From the NCBI RefSeq assembly GCF_902830275.1, contig NZ_CADESW010000020.1:62001-126000 (forward strand): 64,000 nucleotides of DNA, read 5' to 3'. This DNA is from Burkholderia stagnalis. Lineage in GTDB: Bacteria > Pseudomonadota > Gammaproteobacteria > Burkholderiales > Burkholderiaceae. Positions 44,091 to 52,505 of the stretch are shown here, in pieces (position 1 is the stretch's first letter; every line of letters starts with the position of its first letter). The notes below the pieces were generated by a model. It saw only the letters and a list, made by a program, of their open reading frames with translations. It was not told the origin of the DNA and did not search any database. A program made the translations under genes and the position numbers.

Positions 44091-45902
44091 ATGCGCCCTC
44101 CGATTTCCTCGCTTGCCACCCTGTTGCTCCTGCCCGCTCTCGCTGCCGCGCCGGCGTTCGCGGCCACGGCCGCGCCCGTCAGCTCGACCTGCGGCGGCAG
44201 CGCGACGCCGATCGCCGAGATCCAAGGCCCGGGCGCGCCGTCGCCGCTTGCCGGTGAGACCGTGTCGATCGAAGCCGTCGTCACCGCCGATTTCGGCGGC
44301 GCGGACGGTTTCAGCGGCTTCTTCGTCCAGCAGGCGGACCCGCAGCGCCGCAACCAGCCGGGCGTCTCCGAGGGGCTGTTCGTCTATGCGCCGAAAGTGC
44401 GTGCGAAGGCCGGCGATCTCGTCCATGTGACGGGCAAGGTCGAGGAGAAGTACGGGCAGACGCAGCTCACGCTGTCGGGCGGCATCGCGGTGTGCGCGAG
44501 CGGCCAGTCGGTCACGCCCGCGACGCTCACGCTGCCCGTCGACAACGTGAATACATTCGCCGCGTATGAAGGCATGCTCGTGCGGCTGCCGCAGAAGCTG
44601 AACGTCACCGACAACTACGAGCTCGGCCGCTACGGCAGCGTGCTGCTCAGCAACGGCCGCCTGCGCACGCCGACGAGCGTCGTGCCGCCCGCGCAGGCGC
44701 AGTCGCAAATCGACGCGAACGCGCGCAACCGGCTCGTGCTCGACGACGGCTCGAACAAGCAGAACCCCGCGACCGTGCCGTATCCGTCGCCCGCGCTGTC
44801 GGCCGCGAACACGCTGCGCGCGGGCTACGCGGTCAGCAACGTCGAAGGCGTGCTCGAGATGCGCTATGGCGCGTGGCGCCTGCAGCCGGTGCCTGGCGCA
44901 CCCGCGCCGGCGTTCGATGCACGCGCGAATCCGCGCACCGCGGCGCCCGCGCGCGATCGGCACGCGAACCTGCGCGTCGCTTCATTCAATGTCCTTAATT
45001 ATTTCAACGGCAACGGCCTCGGCGGCGGCTTCGACGATCCGAACAACCGCGGCGCGAAGACCTATCAGGAGTTCGTGCGCCAGGACGCGAAGATCGTCAG
45101 CGCGCTGAAGGCGCTCGATGCCGACGTGATCGGCCTGATGGAAATCCAGAACAACGGCTACGGCGAACTGAGCGCGGTGCGTCAGCTCGCGGCGAAGCTC
45201 GGCGACGGCTGGCGCGTGGTCGACCCGGGCACGTCGCGGCTCGGCGGCGACGCGATCGCGGTCGCGCTGATCTACGACAGCCGCAAGGTCGAACCGGTCG
45301 GCCGCGCGGCCACGCTCGCGATCGACGACAAGAACCGCCAGCCGCTCGCGCAGACGTTCCGGCGCATCGGCGGCAAGCATGCGCTGACCGTCGCGGTGAA
45401 CCATCTGAAATCGAAGAACTGCCCGGACGCAACCAACGACGATCTCGATCAGGGCGACGGCCAGGGTTGCTGGAACCCGACGCGCACGCGCGCGGCGGCG
45501 AAGCTCGCCGACTGGCTCGCGGGCACGCCGACCGGCGCGTCGAGCCAGGGCGTGTTGCTGATCGGCGATTTCAACAGCTACACGCACGAGGATCCGATCC
45601 GCCTGCTCGAGTCGCGCGGCTATCGCAACCTCGTGTCGCGCTGGCTGGGCGACAAGGCCTACAGCTACGTGTACAACGGCGAAGCGGGCTATCTCGATCA
45701 CGCACTCGCAACGCTGCCGCTCGCGGCGCACGTGAAGGCCGTGCACGAATGGCACATCAATGCGGACGAGCCGGTCGCGCTGCAGTACACGCTCGCGTAC
45801 AAGACGGCCGAGCAGCAGCGCACGTATTACGCGCCGGATGCATATCGTTCGTCGGATCATGATCCGGTGCTGGTCGATATCGCGTTGCCGGGCGGGCGGT
45901 GA
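44091..45902 (+). CDS. Secreted ExeM/NucH-type endonuclease
   Basis: 603 residues. A signal peptide ends AFA (about residue 24). An N-terminal OB-like domain (about 40-270: SPLAGETVSIEAVVTADFGG, VTGKVEEKYGQTQLTL, VSNVEGVLEMRYGAWRLQP) precedes a C-terminal endonuclease/exonuclease/phosphatase domain. The latter contains LRVASFNVLNYFNG, ADVIGLMEIQNNGYGE, VAVNHLKSKNC, GVLLIGDFNSY and SSDHDPVLVDI, all metal and catalytic motifs of the DNase I fold. The family degrades extracellular DNA and acts in biofilm turnover and phosphate scavenging. No operon partners. Confidence 0.92.
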   Translation: MRPPISSLATLLLLPALAAAPAFAATAAPVSSTCGGSATPIAEIQGPGAPSPLAGETVSIEAVVTADFGGADGFSGFFVQQADPQRRNQPGVSEGLFVYAPKVRAKAGDLVHVTGKVEEKYGQTQLTLSGGIAVCASGQSVTPATLTLPVDNVNTFAAYEGMLVRLPQKLNVTDNYELGRYGSVLLSNGRLRTPTSVVPPAQAQSQIDANARNRLVLDDGSNKQNPATVPYPSPALSAANTLRAGYAVSNVEGVLEMRYGAWRLQPVPGAPAPAFDARANPRTAAPARDRHANLRVASFNVLNYFNGNGLGGGFDDPNNRGAKTYQEFVRQDAKIVSALKALDADVIGLMEIQNNGYGELSAVRQLAAKLGDGWRVVDPGTSRLGGDAIAVALIYDSRKVEPVGRAATLAIDDKNRQPLAQTFRRIGGKHALTVAVNHLKSKNCPDATNDDLDQGDGQGCWNPTRTRAAAKLADWLAGTPTGASSQGVLLIGDFNSYTHEDPIRLLESRGYRNLVSRWLGDKAYSYVYNGEAGYLDHALATLPLAAHVKAVHEWHINADEPVALQYTLAYKTAEQQRTYYAPDAYRSSDHDPVLVDIALPGGR

Positions 45903-46138
45903 TGGGCGGGTGAGTGCCTCTCGAAGGGCGGCGCGCGCGGCATGCGCGCGTCGTCCAGTGCGCGGTGGCATGCGAGGTGGCGTGCCGCCCGCACGCGATG
46001 TGCTTGCGACTTGGCCGGACGCGTTGCGCCGGCCTTGCGCGCTTTTACGCGAGCACGTATTTTTCAACGGTCAGTTCGTCATGCGCGTCATGGCGCTTGA
46101 GCCTGTTACGACCACATCGTTGACTAATGGAGGGATTC

Positions 46139-46468
46139 ATGCAGAAAAACGAAACGCTGAACATCGGCCAGGAAAACAGCGATCTGTCGATTTCCATCAA
46201 TTCCCATGGCGAGACGACCATCGTGTATGAGGCGAAGCAGGCGACGTTCAACGATCGAGCGGCGGTGCGCGATCTTGCCGGCGCCATTGCGTCGCGGCTC
46301 GGGCTCGAGACCTACGAGGACGGCACGCAGCTCGGTGGCTCCGAGAGCGCTCGCGTCCGCGCGTTCGACAGCTATCCGGAGCGGGCCCGGATCACGGCGA
46401 ACAAGATCTATCTGGATCACAAGCTGGGGCCCGCGAAGGGCGCCAAGGTGAAGGTGAACAAGATCTAG
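46139..46468 (+). CDS. Hypothetical protein, 109 residues
   Basis: Not recognised. The start ATG 46139 follows GGAGGG at ideal spacing, which argues for a real gene and against an ATG four codons earlier. There is no signal peptide or membrane helix. Composition is soluble and mixed: SDLSISINSHGETTIVYEAK, FNDRAAVRDLAGAIASRLG, a lysine-rich end (GPAKGAKVKVNKI). The basic tail could bind nucleic acid, but that is only a compositional remark. It stands alone between the nuclease and the dehydratase genes. Confidence 0.7.
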   Translation: MQKNETLNIGQENSDLSISINSHGETTIVYEAKQATFNDRAAVRDLAGAIASRLGLETYEDGTQLGGSESARVRAFDSYPERARITANKIYLDHKLGPAKGAKVKVNKI

Positions 46469-46554
46469 GCGCGCGTGGTGCGCGGCGAAGATGCGTGTTC
46501 GGCCCGCCGCGATCGGGCCTGTCCGGCGCAGCTGCGCAAATCACGCCACGTCGC

Positions 46555-47685
46555 TCACCACCCGTAGAATCGCGGCCATGTCTGCACCACGCCGTCTTCG
46601 TCGACGGCGTGATATTCGGGATGTTGCGCACCGGTGGCGCACGCGTGGTTCGGCAGAATGCGCAGGCGGGTGCCGAGGGGAAACTGCTTCGCGATGTCGG
46701 TGTCAGGCGTGACCAGCCGCGACACGATGCCGTGCTCCTGGTTGGCTGCGCTCACGACGTATTCCCCGAGCACCTCGCCGTTTTCGGTGCAGACCTGTCC
46801 GTAACCAAAATCCCGGTTCTGACGCTGCGTGCCGCGGTCGCGGCTCATGGCCATCCAGCCCGCGTCGACGATCGCCCAGCCTTTCTCCTGCTGATGCCCG
46901 ATGACGGTCGTCAGCACCGACAGCGCGATATCGGAAAGCGCGCATACCCCCACGTTGTGCATGACGAGGTCGAACATCGCATAAACGCCGGCCCGAACTT
47001 CCGTGACGCCGTCGAGGTTCTCGGCCGAGAGCGCGGTGGGCGTCGATCCGATGCTCACGACCGGGCAGGGCAGCCGGGCAGCCCTGAGGCGCTCCGCGGC
47101 ATGCACGGTGCGGCTGCGCTCCTGCTCGGCAATCTTCACCAGGGCTTCCCGGGCGTCGTATTCGTAGCTGGAGCCGGCGTGCGCCAGCACACCGCCAAGT
47201 TTCATTCCGCCGTCGACGAGCGCGCGTCCCACGTCGATCAACAACGTGTCGTCGGGCTGGATGCCCGAGCGATGACCGTCGACGTCGACTTCGATCCACA
47301 CTTCGAAGCATTCGCCGTGCTCGCGCCCGAAGCCGGCGATTGCCTGCGCCGCCTGCAGGTTGTCGGCGACGATCTTCAGGTCGCAGCCTTGGCGGCGAAG
47401 CGCGAGCGCGTGGCGAAGTTTCGCGGGCACCATGCCGACCGCGTAGACGATGTCCCGGATACCGCTCGCGAAGAACTGCTCGGCTTCCTTGAGCGTCGAC
47501 ACCGTGATGCCCTGCGCGCCCGCTGCGATTTGCGCGTCGACCACGTGTGCGCATTTGGTGGTCTTCACGTGCGGCCGGAACTTGACCCCGAGCGTGTCCA
47601 GATGCGCCTGCATGCGGTCGATGTTGTGACGCATGCGGCCGACGTCGATCAATGCGGCCGGTGTGTCGAGCGTTTCAATGTGCAT
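46555..47685 (-). CDS. D-threo-3-hydroxyaspartate/D-serine dehydratase-like PLP enzyme
   Basis: 376 residues of the fold-III (alanine racemase-like) D-amino-acid family. PLP Lys41 lies in KFRPHVKTTKCAH. Near the C-terminus NHACATGAQHPEY gives His347-x-Cys349 as metal ligands. That H-x-C pair marks the dehydratases (eukaryotic D-serine dehydratase, Delftia D-threo-3-hydroxyaspartate dehydratase), whereas D-threonine aldolases have H-x-D. Segments such as EVWIEVDVDGHRSGI and SIGSTPTALSAENLDGVTEV look very close to the Delftia enzyme as I recall it. A LysR gene lies upstream on the same strand, with a symmetric operator between. Confidence 0.87.
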   Translation of the reverse strand: MHIETLDTPAALIDVGRMRHNIDRMQAHLDTLGVKFRPHVKTTKCAHVVDAQIAAGAQGITVSTLKEAEQFFASGIRDIVYAVGMVPAKLRHALALRRQGCDLKIVADNLQAAQAIAGFGREHGECFEVWIEVDVDGHRSGIQPDDTLLIDVGRALVDGGMKLGGVLAHAGSSYEYDAREALVKIAEQERSRTVHAAERLRAARLPCPVVSIGSTPTALSAENLDGVTEVRAGVYAMFDLVMHNVGVCALSDIALSVLTTVIGHQQEKGWAIVDAGWMAMSRDRGTQRQNRDFGYGQVCTENGEVLGEYVVSAANQEHGIVSRLVTPDTDIAKQFPLGTRLRILPNHACATGAQHPEYHAVDEDGVVQTWPRFYGW

Positions 47686-47766
47686 GATGTGTTGCCTCGA
47701 TAGGTTGCCGATGCGAACACTTTAGGCTCGGTGATCCGCGCTGTGTTTAACGCCTGCATAATCCGT

Positions 47767-47785
47767 CATTAAATTCTTTTTAATG
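47767..47785. promoter_or_regulatory. Candidate LysR operator upstream of the dehydratase
   Basis: A perfect inverted repeat CATTAAA-N5-TTTAATG, which contains the T-N11-A core of LysR binding sites, 82 bases upstream of the dehydratase start. Half-sites TTAATG and CATTAAA recur around the LysR start (about 48751-48777), as expected for autoregulation. Confidence 0.6.
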
Positions 47786-47813
47786 CGTGGAGCGACCCGG
47801 GACGAAGCACGAC

Positions 47814-48740
47814 TCACGCCCTGTTGCGCCAGGGCGGCGGGCTGAGAAATTGCTTCGCCGCTTCGAGAAAGATCCGTTGCCGCACGGATCGGCCGGTTCG
47901 CGACGGCAAGAGCGCGGTGACGGGCGCGGACGGCAAATGCCAGTCGGGCAGCAACCGGACGAGCTTGCCGTTCGCGAGCAATGGCGCGACGTCCCATTCG
48001 GAGCGCTCCACGATCCCGAGCCCGGCCAGCGCCCATTCCGTGATGACGGTGCCGTCGTTGGACGAAAGCGCACCTGCGACGCGAATGACGGCGGAGCGTC
48101 GCGGGTCGCTTTCGTTGTCGCCCGGTTGAGAGAAGCGCCATCGCGGCACGTCCTCGTCGTTCTCCCGCAGGCATAAGCAGTTGTAGCGCGCGAGGTCGGA
48201 CGGATGGTTCAGATCCTTGATGCGGCGCGCGTACTTGGGGCTTGCGCACAGGAATCGCTCGTTCGGCGCGAGCGGATAGCCGACCCAGGATGATGACCTG
48301 AGGTTGCCGACGTGCACGACCACGTCGGCTCCCGGCGCGCTGGTCAATGGGCTTTCGGACAGATGCAGCGATATTTCGAGCTTCGGATGAGCAAGCTGCA
48401 CGTCGCGCACGATCCGGGACACGTATTTCCGACCGAAGCCAAACGGTGCGACGACGCGCAGCGTGCCTTGTACTTCGCCGTGGTCTCCGGAGATGTGGAC
48501 TGGCAGCGCCTCCACGCGCTCGAGAATGTCGAGGGCTTCCTGGTACAGGCGCTGCCCTTCGTCTGTCAGGGAAATGCCCTTCGATTTGCGCACCGCGAGC
48601 CGCACGCCCAGTCGCTCCTCCATTTTCTGCAGGCGAATCGTGACGGCAGGGGGCGTGAGATCGAGCAGGCGCGCGGCCGATGCCAGTGAACGCGACGCGC
48701 CGATGGCGCGAATCACGCGAAGGTCTTCCAGGTCGAGCAT
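47814..48740 (-). CDS. LysR-family regulator of the D-amino-acid dehydratase
   Basis: 308 residues from ATG 48740 (MLDLEDLRVIRAIGASRSL); an in-frame ATG at 48773 is an alternative. Helix-turn-helix: AARLLDLTPPAVTIRLQKME. The effector domain includes VQGTLRVVAPFGFGRKYVSR. It is located 128 bases upstream of the dehydratase gene, same strand, with a T-N11-A palindrome between, so it is the likely activator. DtaR/DsdC-like roles in D-amino-acid sensing are inferred. Confidence 0.88.
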   Translation of the reverse strand: MLDLEDLRVIRAIGASRSLASAARLLDLTPPAVTIRLQKMEERLGVRLAVRKSKGISLTDEGQRLYQEALDILERVEALPVHISGDHGEVQGTLRVVAPFGFGRKYVSRIVRDVQLAHPKLEISLHLSESPLTSAPGADVVVHVGNLRSSSWVGYPLAPNERFLCASPKYARRIKDLNHPSDLARYNCLCLRENDEDVPRWRFSQPGDNESDPRRSAVIRVAGALSSNDGTVITEWALAGLGIVERSEWDVAPLLANGKLVRLLPDWHLPSAPVTALLPSRTGRSVRQRIFLEAAKQFLSPPPWRNRA

Positions 48741-48950
48741 GGTGTGTGCCTTAATGCCGGGGTTGTCAGCCATTAAACGATTCGCGGCGTTACGACGCGA
48801 CGCCGATACGAATCCGGACTTCGTCCGGGCCGCAGCAGGATTCGAAATCCGACAGGAAACTGCGCTGGACATGTGGATGCCGGTCAAATCGAATCTTACT
48901 TGGCGCCCCGGCCTGAAGACCGTAGCCGGTCCGTTTTGGCCTTGAAAATA

Positions 48951-48978
48951 AGTCCGCTGCGATCGCAGCGCCCGGACT
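48951..48978. promoter_or_regulatory. Palindrome upstream of the cupin gene
   Basis: A perfect 16-bp palindrome CGCTGCGATCGCAGCG (48955-48970), flanked by AGTC and GACT arms, 52 bases upstream of the cupin start codon. Either an operator or a hairpin in the 5' leader. Confidence 0.45.
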
Positions 48979-49029
48979 ACAGTGGATATTTTCCCGTCGT
49001 TCACACGAAGGTTGACGCGAGGTCGAGCC

Positions 49030-49362
49030 ATGGAACTTCAAACCGGTAACGTGTTCAGCGTCGAAGCGAAGCGCGGCGGCGACGAGCGGATCGACATGCT
49101 CGTCACGGGGCAGCGCCTGAACGTGGAGCGGATCGTGTCGATGGGGCACGCGAGTCCGGAGGGGTTCTGGTACGACGACTCGCGCGCCGAATGGGTCGTG
49201 CTGTTGTCGGGGGCTGCCGTGCTGGAGTTCGAGGAGGATGCGACGCTGCACGACATGCGCCCCGGCGACTACGTGCTGATCGAGCCGCATTGCCGGCATC
49301 GCGTGGCGTGGACGCATGCGGAGGAGCCGACTGTCTGGCTGGCGATCTATTACGAGCGGTGA
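49030..49362 (+). CDS. Cupin-domain protein
   Basis: 110 residues, one cupin barrel. GHASPEGFWYDDSRAEWVVLLSG is the first motif region and MRPGDYVLIEPHCRHRVAWTH the second, with His residues suitable for a metal. The type resembles cupins that act in stress or carbohydrate contexts; substrate unknown. GAGG precedes ATG 49030. Single-gene unit, divergent from the LysR gene. Confidence 0.82.
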   Translation: MELQTGNVFSVEAKRGGDERIDMLVTGQRLNVERIVSMGHASPEGFWYDDSRAEWVVLLSGAAVLEFEEDATLHDMRPGDYVLIEPHCRHRVAWTHAEEPTVWLAIYYER

Positions 49363-49516
49363 GTCGGGCGGCGATTCATATGCGGGACTTTCCGGTCATA
49401 TGTGTTCGACCATTTCCAGTCGACGGGAAAACGCGAGTCGGGCATTCTTATGCGTGTTCATCCGGATGAACCGCTGATACATCCAATAGAAGCCTCACAA
49501 CACGCGGAGGTCAACC

Positions 49517-49903
49517 ATGGCATTGCAGCTTATCGCGCCTCAAGACAAATATATGCTGAAGGCGGGCGTCATTAGCCACGACGCCGTCATCGGGCATTTA
49601 CATCAGGTGCTGAAGTCATTTGCCGCAAAACAGGAATACAGCAAGTTCTATATCGGCATCACCAGCAATTTGAACACCCGGCTGGCCTCTCACCGGGCCA
49701 ACAAGCCCGATTTCAAATGGATGTGCCCGATTTACGAGGAGGCCGGCAACCTCGTCGAGAACGCCTTCGACCGTCTGGAGCGCAAGGCCATCATGAAATT
49801 CAATGCCGGCATCAAGGACCAATCCGGTCAACTGCTACTGCAATGCAGCAACGGTCCAGGCGGTGCGTTGCCGAAGAACCTGCTCTATATCCTGGTCGGC
49901 TGA
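49517..49903 (+). CDS. Small GIY-YIG-nuclease-like protein
   Basis: 128 residues. The central stretch YSKFYIGITSNLNTRLASHR matches the second half of a GIY-YIG nuclease motif (YIG-x-T, spaced Arg and His), and DRLERKAIMKF could supply the metal-binding Glu. The canonical first GIY strand is not evident. There are no added DNA-binding domains, so it is a stand-alone domain. Third-position GC is lower than in neighbouring genes, hinting at transfer. CGGAGG precedes ATG 49517. Its role could be in DNA repair, mobile DNA or defence; unknown. Confidence 0.6.
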   Translation: MALQLIAPQDKYMLKAGVISHDAVIGHLHQVLKSFAAKQEYSKFYIGITSNLNTRLASHRANKPDFKWMCPIYEEAGNLVENAFDRLERKAIMKFNAGIKDQSGQLLLQCSNGPGGALPKNLLYILVG

Positions 49904-49936
49904 TTCGCGATCGCAGCCTGGAAGTTCGGCGCGATC

Positions 49937-50992
49937 TCAAGCCGACCGTCGTGACCGCCAGGCCTTCGGGCCCTGGCCCGTCCAGCGCCGGAACGAGCGC
50001 GTGAACGCGCTCTGCTCCGAGAAGCCGAGCAGGCCGGCGATTTCCGTCAGGGTCAGCTGGCGATCGCGTAGATACTCCTGCGCCAGATGCTGGCGCGTGC
50101 TTTCCCACAACGCCCGGAAGTTCGTGTCCGCCTCCTGCAGGCGCCGGTGCAGCGTGCGTTCGGACAGGTGCATGTCCTGTGCGATGTCCGCCAGCGTCAC
50201 GCGCCCCTGACGCAGCCGCTGCGCCATCAGGCGACGGACCTGCTGCACGAAGTCATCTTCGTCCGGCAGTTGCTTCAGCAGTTCGTCGACCTGTTTCTCG
50301 AGGATGGCCAACAACTGCGGGTCGCGATGCTGCAACGGCAGTTGCAGCCAGTCCAGCGGGAAGCGGACGCAGGTCTGCGCCTGGTCGAAACGCACCGGAC
50401 ACTGAAAGAACCGCCGGTAGGGCTCGGGATCGGCCGGCGCCGGGTTGACGAAATCGATGCCGGCGGGCGCGTCCGTCCGGCCGGTGATTTCGCGGGTGAT
50501 CTGCATCAGCGTGGCGACCGCGCACTCATCCACCAGCGGGCCGGGCCGGCCGCGCTCCACGCCCCAGGACAGCGCCACCTCGACGCCGTCGGCCCCCGAC
50601 GCCTGTCGCCACTGCAGCCGGTTGATGTCGTTGACGAGGCGTTCGTAGTGCTGCAGTCGCTCCAGGGCCGCGCCGAGCGTCACGCAGGATTGCAGAAAAT
50701 AGCCGAGCAGGCCGAGATGGGTCAGGCGCGCGGATCGCCCGAGCCGCAGGCCCAGATCCGGTTGTGACAGCTGCCGCGAGAAGTGGGTCAGCAGGGCCCG
50801 CCAGTCCTGCGCGGGTACGACGATGGCGCCGTCGTCCCGGCGGCGCAGTAGCGCGGCACCGAGCGGGACATCCGCCACGCGCAGGTCGTGCGGCCGCAGG
50901 TAATCCTCCAGCACGGCCAGATAGGCGGCGCTGATGCTGCCCTGGATGGCGCCATCCGGTGTCGTGGCCGGCATTTCCGTCGTCTTGGTCAT
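49937..50992 (-). CDS. AraC-family regulator with N-terminal Arabinose_bd-type domain
   Basis: 351 residues. The N-terminal 240 residues match the OruR/OxyR-unrelated 'arabinose-binding' domain of AraC proteins (HLGLLGYFLQSCVTLGAALERLQHYERLVND). The C-terminal AraC helix-turn-helix (about 255-345) reads VTLADIAQDMHLSERTLHRRL and LTEIAGLLGFSEQSAFTRSFRRWTGQGP. It is divergent from a sterol-desaturase-type hydroxylase gene with 93 bases between and is therefore its probable regulator. Confidence 0.9.
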   Translation of the reverse strand: MTKTTEMPATTPDGAIQGSISAAYLAVLEDYLRPHDLRVADVPLGAALLRRRDDGAIVVPAQDWRALLTHFSRQLSQPDLGLRLGRSARLTHLGLLGYFLQSCVTLGAALERLQHYERLVNDINRLQWRQASGADGVEVALSWGVERGRPGPLVDECAVATLMQITREITGRTDAPAGIDFVNPAPADPEPYRRFFQCPVRFDQAQTCVRFPLDWLQLPLQHRDPQLLAILEKQVDELLKQLPDEDDFVQQVRRLMAQRLRQGRVTLADIAQDMHLSERTLHRRLQEADTNFRALWESTRQHLAQEYLRDRQLTLTEIAGLLGFSEQSAFTRSFRRWTGQGPKAWRSRRSA

Positions 50993-51085
50993 GGCGACAA
51001 GTGTCAAAAAATTGGCCGCGGCCGTCAAGCCATTGGGTCGGACGGGCGCTAAGCTGGCCACCATCGACGCAACGAAGGATGGGCC

Positions 51086-52009
51086 ATGCAAGACATCGTG
51101 ATGCACCTGAATCGGCTGTTGGCATGGCTGGAGCAGTGGACCGGATTCCCGGTCGATTCCAAGCAGGTCATCCTGGTCGCGCTGACGCCGATTTTCCTCG
51201 GTACGTTCTTCATCGAGTGGCGGGTCATGGTGCGGCGCGGGCAGGACAAGTACTTCAAGGGCCAGCTCATGCCCATCCTGACCAATCTCAACCTGGGGGC
51301 AACCTATCAGGCCTTCGAGCTGGTCGTGCACGCGTTGATTTTCATGTACGCGATGCACTGGGTGTATGACCACCGTTTCCTGAATGTGCCGGTGAATGGG
51401 TGGACCATCGTGCCGCTCTTCATTCTGCTCGAGCTCTGCTACTACGTATTCCATCGCACCAGCCACCGCGTGCGCTGGTTCTGGTGCGCGCACGTGTTGC
51501 ATCACAGCGGCGAGCACATGACGCTGAGCACGGCCATGCGCCAGAGCATGCTGTATTCGCTCACCGGCTACTGGCTGTTCTTCACGCCGCTGATGCTGAT
51601 CGGCGTCAGCCCCGAGGTCACGCTGGCCATGTACGCCGTCAACCTGGCCTACCAGTTCTTCGTGCACACCGAGGCCGTGCGCAAGCTGCCGGCCTGGTAT
51701 GAGTACATCTTCGTGACGCCGTCGCACCACCGCGTGCATCACGGCCGGAATCCGCAGTACATCGACAAGAATTACGGCGGGGTACTGATCGTTTTCGATC
51801 GCCTGTTCGGAACGTTCGCGCAGGAGGTCGAGCCGGTGGATTACGGGATCGTCCGCCAGGTCCACAGCAACAACATCATCACGCTGAACCTCCACGAGTT
51901 CGTGGACATGGTGAAGGACGTGATGAAGCCCGGGCCGCTGTCGCAGCGCGTCAAGCATCTGTGGGCGCCGCCGGAGTGGGAGCGGCCGGCGGCGGAGCAG
52001 AGGAGGTGA
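51086..52009 (+). CDS. Sterol desaturase/fatty-acid-hydroxylase superfamily membrane enzyme
   Basis: 307 residues with about four to five membrane segments and the full set of diiron-binding His clusters: HRTSH, HVLHHSGEH, HTEAV and HHRVHHG. The family inserts oxygen or a double bond into lipid chains or sterol-like rings; examples include alkylglycerol monooxygenase and bacterial fatty-acid hydroxylases. The substrate here is unknown. Controlled presumably by the divergent AraC gene. The 3' end abuts the repeat-containing region that precedes the metabolite cluster. Confidence 0.88.
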   Translation: MQDIVMHLNRLLAWLEQWTGFPVDSKQVILVALTPIFLGTFFIEWRVMVRRGQDKYFKGQLMPILTNLNLGATYQAFELVVHALIFMYAMHWVYDHRFLNVPVNGWTIVPLFILLELCYYVFHRTSHRVRWFWCAHVLHHSGEHMTLSTAMRQSMLYSLTGYWLFFTPLMLIGVSPEVTLAMYAVNLAYQFFVHTEAVRKLPAWYEYIFVTPSHHRVHHGRNPQYIDKNYGGVLIVFDRLFGTFAQEVEPVDYGIVRQVHSNNIITLNLHEFVDMVKDVMKPGPLSQRVKHLWAPPEWERPAAEQRR

Positions 52010-52068
52010 GGAATGGCGAGGCGGCCGGAAAGCGGTGGTGAGGACGGGGATGAGCCCGATCAAATTGA

Positions 52069-52243
52069 TGTCGAATTGGTGCGTGCCGATCAATTACGCT
52101 ACAAGGATTTGTGGTATGGCGAAGTGCCGGGATATGGCGCGGTTTTTAGGTGACGCGGCAAGGCGGTTTCGCGGTCTGCTGTAATAAAAAATACAGAGTA
52201 AAAATACAGCTGATTATTTCGGTTTGTCATTCATTGGCAGGCC
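52069..52243. repeat. Diverged tandem repeat, copy 1
   Basis: About 175 bases that align with 52282-52446. Best-conserved parts: ATGTCGAATTG, GATCAATTACGCTACA, GGATATGGC, AGGCGGTTTCGCGGTC and the end TTTGTCATTCATTGGCAGGCC (one mismatch to copy 2). It contains the dyad CTGTAATAAAAAATACAG at 52179-52196. The region is AT-rich and non-coding. Confidence 0.8.
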
Positions 52244-52281
52244 ACTCCCTCTGAAAGTACGACGTCCCCCGTCATCGTTTC

Positions 52282-52446
52282 ATGTCGGATTGATGCATTG
52301 CGCAAATCAATAGCGCTACATGAGTTTGTAGTGTGAAGAAATGCAAGGATATGGCACAGTGCGACAGCCCAGTCAGGCGGTTTCACGGTCAGCGTACAAT
52401 TAAAAAACACGGCGGAATTTTTCGGCTTGTCATTCATTGGCAGGCC
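52282..52446. repeat. Diverged tandem repeat, copy 2
   Basis: The second copy, ending 59 bases before the first gene of the metabolite cluster. By eye roughly 65-75% identical to copy 1 with small gaps; the final 21 bases are nearly identical. It is likely a duplicated promoter/regulatory segment; the putative dyad of copy 1 is degraded here. Confidence 0.8.
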
Positions 52447-52505
52447 GGCGGCTTCACGTCAATTGCGCGCTGCGTGTGCCGCTTTGGAGTGAAAATCATT
52501 GATAA

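Noticed and set aside
46555..47685. D-threonine aldolase
   Set aside because: The metal pair is His-x-Cys rather than His-x-Asp, which fits the dehydratase branch.
52179..52196. CTGTAATAAAAAATACAG as a lux box for the orphan LuxR protein
   Set aside because: The spacing is CTG-N12-CAG, not the N10 of known lux/cep boxes, and the second repeat copy lacks it, so it is only noted as a dyad.
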